A DNA stretch of 22,922 bases, taken from NCBI GenBank assembly GCA_900769545.1, contig CAAGGZ010000099.1:1-22922 (forward strand), written 5' to 3'. Below are positions 7,805 through 15,021 of this stretch, piece by piece (positions within the stretch are counted from its first letter, which is position 1; the number at the start of each line of letters is the position of its first letter). A model generated the notes under the pieces. It had not been told where the DNA came from. It searched no databases and worked only from the letters and a program-made list of their open reading frames with translations. The stretch comes from Clostridia bacterium. Lineage in GTDB: Bacteria; Bacillota; Clostridia; Christensenellales; Borkfalkiaceae. The translations under genes were made by a program, and so were the position numbers.

Positions 7805-7838
7805 ATGATATCATAATGTTATAATACTATGATATCAT
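7805..7838. promoter_or_regulatory. 34-bp palindromic operator/promoter of the restriction-modification cassette
   Basis: Two perfect ATGATATCAT boxes (7805-7814, 7829-7838), with centres 24 bp apart, sit inside a larger palindrome that matches its own reverse complement at 30 of 34 positions around a central TTATAA. It ends 21 bases before the start codon of the ribbon-helix-helix gene. The A+T-rich centre offers -10-like hexamers on the minus strand, but the exact promoter cannot be chosen. A partial third box (ATGATATG) overlaps the start codon (7788-7781). Confidence 0.65.
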
Positions 7839-8060
7839 ACAACAATAAAAAAATCAAGTAGATAAAATAAAAACGCAGAAAAATTTTCCACGTTTTGATA
7901 AAAGTTTTTATCCAAAAAAAGTCAACGTCGTCGGTTCAAATCCTATATGTTCTAGAAAATGGCAAAATGACCGCTATAAATCGTAACATTTTTGCCCAAT
8001 TTTTGCCCAACTTTTACCCAAGCCGACAAAAAAGGTGTTGTTGAGCGACAAAAAGACACG
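7839..8060. other. Gene-free spacer between the restriction-modification cassette and the tRNA scar
   Basis: No supported gene. It contains A+T-rich hairpin-forming DNA (about 7869-7912, including GATAAAA/TTTTATC), a TTCAAAT T-arm-like segment on the plus strand at 7930-7946 that might be a decayed tRNA end, and near-tandem copies of TTTTTGCCCAA around 7988-8012. None of these proves a function. Confidence 0.4.
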
Positions 8061-8096
8061 AAAAAAGCCTCGATTTCGTTAAAAATCAAGGCTTTT
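8061..8096 (-). terminator. Terminator immediately downstream of the tRNA-Asn fragment
   Basis: A 14-bp stem with one C-A mismatch (8063-8076 with 8083-8096) and a 6-base loop, followed on the minus strand by a T run (8066-8061). It abuts the CCA end of the tRNA fragment, as expected for the native terminator of a tRNA-Asn gene. This marks the left side as the original chromosomal flank. Confidence 0.7.
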
Positions 8097-8140
8097 GGCT
8101 GCCCCTGTCAGGCTCGAACTGACGACACACGGATTAACAG
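8096..8140 (-). pseudogene. 3' half of tRNA-Asn(GTT): probable integration (att) scar
   Basis: Read on the minus strand: anticodon loop CTGTTAA (8140-8134; anticodon GTT at 8138-8136), the 3' strand of the anticodon stem TCCGT, variable loop GTGTC, a perfect T stem GTCAG/CTGAC around TTCGAGC, acceptor strand AGGGGCA, discriminator G and encoded CCA (8098-8096). The matching 5' half is absent: bases beyond 8140 give ACACC where ACGGA would be needed to close the anticodon stem. Loss exactly at the anticodon loop is the hallmark of tyrosine-recombinase integration into a tRNA gene. The displaced 3' end stays on the host side (left) and the element lies to the right, with the rebuilt tRNA expected beyond the window. 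Confidence 0.8.
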
Positions 8141-8683
8141 GGTGTCTAATCAACTTTTTCAGTTGATTTTTCCGTTCCCCAAAATCATCAAAACGAGCCA
8201 TTTTTATAAGAAAAACCATTCATTTTCAGTAATATACCGAGGTTTTTCTTTCCGCTGAAATTTCTTGTAGAAAACTACTTGCTTCCCAAAACCTCCCAAA
8301 TAAGCCTTTTGCCAATTAAGCCATAAACTTTAGACAACTAATACCTATGATTCTTTATTCGGAAAAAGATTTAAATGGCATAAATTATTATTTTGAGCTT
8401 CACGTTATCTATTCAATCCATAGGATAAATGAAAAAACACGAGAAGTTTTGATTTCGCTATACTTTGCGCCATTACAATCCACAGCAGAAAATCTGGAAA
8501 TATTGCTGACACTTTCGCAAATCTATGCAAAAAATTTACCCCAAAGTGATCTGTCCTATATTTTGGGACAGACCTCTTTGATTCGTTGGGCTTTCCTTTG
8601 ACTACAGTGCTACTATTCTTGATGGTGAAAGCGAGAAAAGTAGCGAGCCGAATCCCACCGCTTTTCCAACAATAAAATTCTTC
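8141..8683. other. Gene-poor left end of the putative island
   Basis: No gene can be supported in these 540 bases. A hairpin with a T tail (AATCAAC/GTTGATT, 8148-8168, then TTTT) lies next to the tRNA scar and could be a terminator or recombinase arm site. A 7-bp hairpin TCTGTCC/GGGACAGA lies at 8550-8572. An 84-codon open frame at 8347-8601 lacks a ribosome site. Downstream of it, another frame (8593-8690) stays open with a protein-like sequence (DYSATILDGESEK), hinting at a frameshifted remnant. Confidence 0.4.
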
Positions 8684-9061
8684 TTAGCCTTTGTTAATGT
8701 GTTTTTCTTCCCATTCTTCACGATATGATATGAGATTTTCGCTTATATCGTCATACATATAATCTACTTGGAATTTCCCAGAAGACTGAACAAACATTGT
8801 AAAAACGCTCCATTGTTTTTCTTTTGGAAGGTTATTTCTTTCTGAAGATAAAATTTTCTTTATCTTGAAAGCTAATATATTAAATGGAGTACTTTTATAC
8901 TCTTTCAAACTAAAACAATCAACATAACCCTCTCCGCTATCTACGAAGTATTTAAACTCAAACATATTATCTACTATAGCAAAAAATATTGCCAAGCGTT
9001 CCCATTGTTTAGGAACATAATCGACCATAGTGTTATATATCTTTTGAAAATCCATTTCCAT
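8684..9061 (-). CDS. yezG: YezG/DUF600-family immunity protein
   Basis: This 125-residue soluble acidic protein shows the layout of the YezG (DUF600) immunity family: an N-terminal helix (FQKIYNTMVDYVP plus KQWERLAIFFAIVD), a beta region ending in YFVDSGEGYVDCF, then SVFTMFVQSSGKFQVDYMYDD (85-105) and a terminal Arg/Trp helix (SYREEWEEKHI). The SSGKFxVDYxYDD stretch is the most diagnostic part. It starts 13 bases after the toxin stop, behind an AGGAGA ribosome site, and is the last gene of the operon. YezG proteins neutralise the YeeF-type nuclease, the very domain found at the C-terminus of the upstream gene, so each assignment supports the other. It should act in the cytoplasm and bind the nuclease domain. 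The symbol is by family, not proven orthology. Confidence 0.85.
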   Translation of the reverse strand: MEMDFQKIYNTMVDYVPKQWERLAIFFAIVDNMFEFKYFVDSGEGYVDCFSLKEYKSTPFNILAFKIKKILSSERNNLPKEKQWSVFTMFVQSSGKFQVDYMYDDISENLISYREEWEEKHINKG

Positions 9062-9074
9062 AATATTCTCCTAT

Positions 9075-12000
9075 CTAGTTTTCGAAAAATCTTTTATTGA
9101 GGCTACCATCGTCAATGCGATATTCAACTGCAAATCCCTCAGGACGTAGAGATATTTCATCGTATACTACCTCAATGCTTACTGACACTTTTTTCCCCGA
9201 TTGCAAAGCAGCTGCCCACTCATTCTCTAACGCCTTATACTGACCTTGATTAAGTTTCCCGTCTTGCAATACTATATTCTCAAGTCCGTTCCCTCCATTG
9301 AATCGATCTCCTATAAGATGCCCACGATGATCAGTAATTTTTTGATACCCTTTCCCAATTTTTTTCATAGTATCTTTAATAGGCATTCTGCCACCATCTT
9401 TTAGATAGAGTTCCCCTTCTGCATGTATAACTCTACCTTGTTCGTCGGTCTTATATTTATAACCATTCATAGTATACTCGCTATCGGGAGCGAGATCATT
9501 GCCTACTCTATATAGATTTCCATCGTCATCATAGTATTTAGTAACTCCACCTTCTCGTTTTTGATAATTCTTATAAGTGGTAGTTTTTGTTGAATTAGCT
9601 AATCGCTTTGCTTGCGCTGTCTGTATCGTCTTGACAATTTTTCCACCAACAACTATAATGGTTGCCGTTGCCGCACCCATTGCCGTTGCCAATATAAAGG
9701 CTTCCCAAGAGAATTCCGCACCCGTTACCGCCAGCGAAAGCCCATACGCCGCCGCACTGACAAGCGAGCCACTGACAATTTGCATGGTAACGAATAAGGC
9801 ATTAGATTTAGTTGCAATCTTTTCAATCGCTACACCGCCAAGACAAGCAATAGCACCCGTTACAACACCCATACCGACGGCTTTAAAATAATCACCCCAA
9901 TCGAGTTCTTCTTCACGCATTCCTGCGCCGATCAAATAGGTAGCAGAACCTGCAACAATACCAGAGACGACCTCTGTACCCAGTTTGATAAGCGTTTTCT
10001 TTACAAAAGTCTTGGCTGCTGTAACTGCGCCTTTCGTTATTGCATTGCCAATTTGTCCGATTCCACCCGTAACTCCACCGATAATCGCACTGGTTAAAAC
10101 AGAACCCCAGTCAATATCCTTTGGCGGTACTCCCATAACGGTGGTCTGCATAAATAAATCGATGGAAGCACTGATCATCGCCCCGCCAACAACAGGTCCT
10201 ACGCCGGGGATTGCACAAGCCACAACACCAACAATGGCACCTGCCACCGTTGCAATACCCATCCATATACGTTCCCATATACTCGCCTTTTCAGCAGGAT
10301 CGGGAGGAAGATTCAAGACCTCAACGGTTCCGTCTTCATGAATAATATAATATTGGGTATCTTCAATATTTGCTTCATAATAGAGCAACGTTTCCGCATC
10401 AACGCCTAAAAACTTTTCGTCCTGACCTTGTACGATATAATCATTAAGCGCCTGTACGGATATAAAATCTGCCTTTGCGACGTCGATATCCACAGCGCTA
10501 CGCATCTGTTCTTCAATACTTTCACGGAAAGATTGAAGCAACGTATCATAATCTACTTCAGACGACAAACCGTAAGCGTCAAACTCGAACGTTTCGCCAT
10601 AATTTACATAATGGCAATATTCGCTCTTATCATAGTTATATACGTCGCCATAGGCGTCAATATATTCGCCCGTATCAGACTCTATACTATACGAAACAAC
10701 GTAGTCTGCAACTTGATAATGAACGTAATTCTCATACGCAACGTAATGAAGAGGTCCCCACGTTTGGTTGAACGTCAGTTTAAAATCGGTATACTCGTAA
10801 TCGACCGCCTCTTCTTCACTGACTCGAATAATAACACCGTTGTCAACGTCTTCTTGCGTGATATAATTTTCGCCAGCCAAAGATACAAAGCCCGCGCCGA
10901 AAATATGTTCTTCCTCTGTCCCATACGCATCCACGTACGAAGTGTAGCCAATACCTTCCACCACCTTGTCGTCATCGGTTTCGGGCGTATTTGTCCCCGC
11001 AATAGCATACGCAGTAAACACATCCTCGTAGCCCATAGAAAGCAGATCTACAAGTATATTACTATAAAGGAATTCTTCGCTTTCACTCAGTTCTTCTTCG
11101 TCGCTTCCAACTGCACTAAACGAACTTTGAACGTTCAATAATGCCTTATCTAACTGAGAACCTCTAACAGACAATGCATTGTCATAGACTTGGCTCGTCG
11201 TTACATCATTGTTTTTACTATCTTCTTGAGCTATTGCCGCAATAAGGTTCGAGCCGGAATCAAATAAAAACGTTGCACTCAAAAGTAAGCAGATACAAGG
11301 AACGAGTACCGCTTTATACAATCGACGAATCTTAAATTTTCTATACTTCCGCGTAGGTTCTTTAGTTTGCTGAATATCTTTTAAAACAACTTTTTCTTTG
11401 CCTGCGTCATTCAGACTCAACGTTCTATGCGTAGCCGCTTTATATGTTCCCAAGCGTAATTTATCCCCGCAAACAAGCACAACCGCCAACAATACCGTGA
11501 GCAGGATGCTGATAAATCCCCCTGTGAGACCGCCTACTTTATGAGAACCAACCTCCAATCCATTGAGGAAAGTGTTGGTACCGATCGTTCCTGCACCGCT
11601 TAAAGTCGTAGCTGAATCACTTTGAGAAATTGTAAGCCATACAGCGGTCAACTTTATCGCATTTTCATTCTCAAAACCGATATCTTTAAGATCTACACAA
11701 GCAAACTCTTCGGTGAAAATCATACCCGATAATTTATGCTCGTATAACCAACCGTAAAAGCGCATTCCATCTTGGTCTTGCAACTTCGGCAAAGAAACAA
11801 CATCGGCTTTTCCTATCGTAAGCGTATCTTGCAACGTGCCGTCAATCAAAGATACTTTCACCGTATCACCCGATCCTATTTCTAAGGATTCGGAAACCGT
11901 TTCGTTCCGCGTCCACATTGCATCCAAACGCATACGTTCAATATTTGGAACTCTGCTGATTTGATTGCGATAAATTCTTATCGTTCCGTCGCTCAACTCG

Positions 12001-15000
12001 TAACGATAACCATACAACGTATATCCTTCCTTCTTCAAATCGGGAAGCAATTGCAATGCCCCAACTTTATTATTGTATACGTTTATACGATCCCCGTCAT
12101 ATACGGAAATATCTACGGACGCATAATTCCATACCGCAAACAATTTAACGTCTTGCGGTTTTGTCAAAATATATGTATCCGTGTAAAGATTTCCGTTTTC
12201 ATCTTTCCAACCGTAAAACTCAAATTTCCTATCCTGCGAAGTCAATACGGGCAAGGTAAATTCTTTTCCTCCATAAATAATCTCGGAGGAAATTTCTGTA
12301 TTGCCGTCAAAACAGCTAAGCGTATACATCTTCTCCGCATTATGAATATCAAAATACACCGTCATACTGTTTCCCAGTCTGTCGATTAAAACGATTTCAT
12401 AATTACCTATCTGGTCAAAAGCACCCAAATCGTCGATTTCATCGATTTGACACGTTACTATTTCTTCGCCATTCTTTGTGATTTTTATTAAGCCATACGG
12501 ATCCAACTGGTTTGTAATATCCATAATGGTGAAGCTATTCGCTTTTATGTGTTGACCATTGTTCAGCTTGTCACGCGTTAAAACAGAATAATTCGTGTTA
12601 TATAACCGCCCAACAGTTATTTTTGCGGTAATATCGTTCGGACGAATATATACTGCATAATATTCGCTTTCGCCCCAAGCATTACTTTCCTTGATTTGAT
12701 ATCTGCCGCTAGGAGCTCCCACCCCTATAAGATAATCTTCCATCCCTACGCCGTAAGGGATATCATAATAAAGCTCCGTTCCTTCAGGATGAAGCGTGAC
12801 AGACGCACTCTCAAAATCCGCGACGGAAATAAACTTAAATGATTTTCTTTCCGTTTCAATATCCCCATTGCTATTTATATAGGCGTAAACTCTATCGTTT
12901 AAAAACGGTTCCCCTATTGCAAAATCTTCACGTCCGCTTTCCACAGAAAAAACAATAACATCGTGTAATAAAGCCTGATTTAAAATATCAACATAACTAT
13001 CCAATACGCCTTGTTCTTCTTCTGTCGGATTATCCCCCAATACAGGTTTCATTACGTCTTCTTCCAAAGACACATAGGTCGTTACGTCCGTAGGATCAAA
13101 GTAACGTTTTTCAACCATTGTCCGTGCCTTTTCGTGCATTTTTTCCAACAATTCCGCTTCCGTATCGTAGATTGAATGGTCAAAGCTATATTTACCGTCA
13201 CTGACCTGTACGGTACTCGCCAAATATTTACAAGCAAATTCATACGCCGAGATTTCATCTACAAACGCAACTAAAATCCTTCCTTCCCCTTTCGATGGAA
13301 GTACCGCAACGTAATGTCTGCTTTCATAATCGCTAAAACCTATATGTTGATAAAGGTTTTCTTGGTTTACAATCGGCGAAATCCCCTCTTCGATAATAGT
13401 AAAACGCCATACGAATTTATACGTATCACCCGTAGCAGTTCCATTAAAGAACTCTTCATTGTTCGCAAAAACGGTTTCGTATCTACCAGCTGAAAGGCGC
13501 GAGAAACTCCAATTATGGTCTCTCGCTTCTTTTTGATCAAGCGGTTCACCAATCGGCAACCCTAACTCATCACGTTCTATATTATCCCAATCATCGACTT
13601 GATAAACACGTCCTACCAAAGGCGCACGTTGTATAAGCGAAGCGTTTTCGTCTTGTGTTTGCAACTTTGTATACCCTTTGACATACACCGGATACGTTTC
13701 ACTGGGCATAAAGACTCGCATACTGTCAGAAGAAAACAAACCGTCACCAAAATAAGCTTTTAAATTTGCTTCCTCGGTTTTTTCATGTATGTATACCGTT
13801 TTCTGTCGAACCATACCGAGTTTCGTTTTGATAGAAAAATCATATCGGCCCGCTTCTAAAAATACTTGTCCATCAACGCAAGGAAATACGTTCGTACTTC
13901 CATTGAATCGGTAGGTAACTTCATAATTCCAACCGTTGATATCCGCACGAAAACCGTCGATTGCACCTTGATTGTTGCTAATCGCCCCACCTTTTTGTTC
14001 TTGAGTCGTTGTTGCCGCTTTTTCTTCTGTCGGCTCCGTTTCCGTGCCTTCACCTTCCTGACTTTCGTAATAAAGGTTCGTAAAAACAACTTCTCCGCTA
14101 GTATTACAAAGATAGAAAACCGTTTCTTCTGCAACGTTTTTATACGTATAGGAATGTTTGGTTACCCCAAAGAAATTTTTATACGGATCATCGTGCACTA
14201 ATTCGTATGCGACCGTTAATTTAACATATACCCCACTTTGAAGGTTCTTCCCCGAAGGAGTATATACAGGAAACGGGTTTTGATATTTTTCAGCAGGAGA
14301 ATATTCCTCAAAAAAGTTCACAGTATGTAATCCGTCCGTTTCCGAACCGGAAAACTCATTTAATCTCTGCCAATCATTCGCATTCTGAGGTGCTTGTTTT
14401 TCATCTGTCGGCACAAATTTCTGCACAATAACAGCCCCTTTTCCGACTACACCGACACTGTCCATGCCGTTAATCGACCCTTTATGCGAATCGTTAGAAA
14501 TGCTCCATTTTTTACCATCCGTACCATCAAGATCCACATCGGTAGAATAGTTATAATTTATATTGATTGCAACGGAATTATATCCAACCAACTCTTCTTT
14601 ATCCGTTTCTTCGTTATAACGATAAATTGGCTCACCGCTTCCTGCGATAAACCCATAGGCATTATATCCGTTATATTCGTCGTTATCTTTATAAACACTA
14701 CCGCCCTCCCCGAGCGTATCTACATAAAAATTAATAAACGGCGTCGGCTTATTATTCTTTTTAAGTGCATAACCCGTACTTGCCGTTGTCGTATCATAAT
14801 CTTTATTATCTCCTATGATATATGATTGTGTCGGTATATGCTTGTTCTCATCCGTAAGCAAAACCGCGCCGTTCATTTCCGTTCCCGATAATTCGGGAAC
14901 GGATTGAGCAGCCGCATATATGTTATACCCACCAAAAATTGGGAGAACTGTTGCGCAGAAAATTGTTACACATAAAATTATACGCTTGATTCTATTTTTC

Positions 15001-15002
15001 AT
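9075..15002 (-). CDS. Giant exported polymorphic toxin with C-terminal YeeF-like DNA/RNA non-specific nuclease
   Basis: A 1975-residue protein. Residues 1-32 are a Sec signal peptide (MKNRIKRIILCVTIFC to YAAA-QS). Residues 35-890 are beta-rich extracellular sequence I do not recognise, with a Thr/Glu/Gln-rich linker near 315-345. Three InlB B/Listeria-Bacteroides-like repeats lie at 893-960, 962-1031 and 1048-1122 (ending LFAVW, LDAMW, LTAVW). A membrane helix follows at 1163-1178, a basic loop, then a second helix (1228-1247) ending in AAIA-QE that looks like another signal peptide. A Tyr-rich acidic region covers 1300-1570. A Gly/Ala-rich hydrophobic domain (1575-1790) has three DW-type repeats. 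The YeeF-like tail has GYKYKTDEQGRV and a nuclease with DHRGH (His1895), Asn1918 and Glu1926, the latter two spaced by 8 as in Serratia nuclease. No LXG/WXG head and no LPXTG. A GGGGGAG ribosome site precedes the ATG, and the immunity gene follows after 13 bases. Confidence 0.85.
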   Translation of the reverse strand: MKNRIKRIILCVTIFCATVLPIFGGYNIYAAAQSVPELSGTEMNGAVLLTDENKHIPTQSYIIGDNKDYDTTTASTGYALKKNNKPTPFINFYVDTLGEGGSVYKDNDEYNGYNAYGFIAGSGEPIYRYNEETDKEELVGYNSVAININYNYSTDVDLDGTDGKKWSISNDSHKGSINGMDSVGVVGKGAVIVQKFVPTDEKQAPQNANDWQRLNEFSGSETDGLHTVNFFEEYSPAEKYQNPFPVYTPSGKNLQSGVYVKLTVAYELVHDDPYKNFFGVTKHSYTYKNVAEETVFYLCNTSGEVVFTNLYYESQEGEGTETEPTEEKAATTTQEQKGGAISNNQGAIDGFRADINGWNYEVTYRFNGSTNVFPCVDGQVFLEAGRYDFSIKTKLGMVRQKTVYIHEKTEEANLKAYFGDGLFSSDSMRVFMPSETYPVYVKGYTKLQTQDENASLIQRAPLVGRVYQVDDWDNIERDELGLPIGEPLDQKEARDHNWSFSRLSAGRYETVFANNEEFFNGTATGDTYKFVWRFTIIEEGISPIVNQENLYQHIGFSDYESRHYVAVLPSKGEGRILVAFVDEISAYEFACKYLASTVQVSDGKYSFDHSIYDTEAELLEKMHEKARTMVEKRYFDPTDVTTYVSLEEDVMKPVLGDNPTEEEQGVLDSYVDILNQALLHDVIVFSVESGREDFAIGEPFLNDRVYAYINSNGDIETERKSFKFISVADFESASVTLHPEGTELYYDIPYGVGMEDYLIGVGAPSGRYQIKESNAWGESEYYAVYIRPNDITAKITVGRLYNTNYSVLTRDKLNNGQHIKANSFTIMDITNQLDPYGLIKITKNGEEIVTCQIDEIDDLGAFDQIGNYEIVLIDRLGNSMTVYFDIHNAEKMYTLSCFDGNTEISSEIIYGGKEFTLPVLTSQDRKFEFYGWKDENGNLYTDTYILTKPQDVKLFAVWNYASVDISVYDGDRINVYNNKVGALQLLPDLKKEGYTLYGYRYELSDGTIRIYRNQISRVPNIERMRLDAMWTRNETVSESLEIGSGDTVKVSLIDGTLQDTLTIGKADVVSLPKLQDQDGMRFYGWLYEHKLSGMIFTEEFACVDLKDIGFENENAIKLTAVWLTISQSDSATTLSGAGTIGTNTFLNGLEVGSHKVGGLTGGFISILLTVLLAVVLVCGDKLRLGTYKAATHRTLSLNDAGKEKVVLKDIQQTKEPTRKYRKFKIRRLYKAVLVPCICLLLSATFLFDSGSNLIAAIAQEDSKNNDVTTSQVYDNALSVRGSQLDKALLNVQSSFSAVGSDEEELSESEEFLYSNILVDLLSMGYEDVFTAYAIAGTNTPETDDDKVVEGIGYTSYVDAYGTEEEHIFGAGFVSLAGENYITQEDVDNGVIIRVSEEEAVDYEYTDFKLTFNQTWGPLHYVAYENYVHYQVADYVVSYSIESDTGEYIDAYGDVYNYDKSEYCHYVNYGETFEFDAYGLSSEVDYDTLLQSFRESIEEQMRSAVDIDVAKADFISVQALNDYIVQGQDEKFLGVDAETLLYYEANIEDTQYYIIHEDGTVEVLNLPPDPAEKASIWERIWMGIATVAGAIVGVVACAIPGVGPVVGGAMISASIDLFMQTTVMGVPPKDIDWGSVLTSAIIGGVTGGIGQIGNAITKGAVTAAKTFVKKTLIKLGTEVVSGIVAGSATYLIGAGMREEELDWGDYFKAVGMGVVTGAIACLGGVAIEKIATKSNALFVTMQIVSGSLVSAAAYGLSLAVTGAEFSWEAFILATAMGAATATIIVVGGKIVKTIQTAQAKRLANSTKTTTYKNYQKREGGVTKYYDDDGNLYRVGNDLAPDSEYTMNGYKYKTDEQGRVIHAEGELYLKDGGRMPIKDTMKKIGKGYQKITDHRGHLIGDRFNGGNGLENIVLQDGKLNQGQYKALENEWAAALQSGKKVSVSIEVVYDEISLRPEGFAVEYRIDDGSLNKRFFEN

Positions 15003-15021
15003 TGTATGTTATTCTCCCCCA

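Noticed and set aside
7992..8258. 88-codon open frame on the plus strand
   Set aside because: It runs antisense through the tRNA-Asn fragment and its terminator, has no ribosome site, and its GCPCQARTDD stretch is simply the T-arm read as codons.
8347..8601. 84-codon open frame on the plus strand
   Set aside because: No ribosome site or promoter and no recognised family; kept only as a possible remnant.
10428..11141. 237-codon open frame on the plus strand
   Set aside because: A shadow of the giant toxin gene with no start signals or domain.
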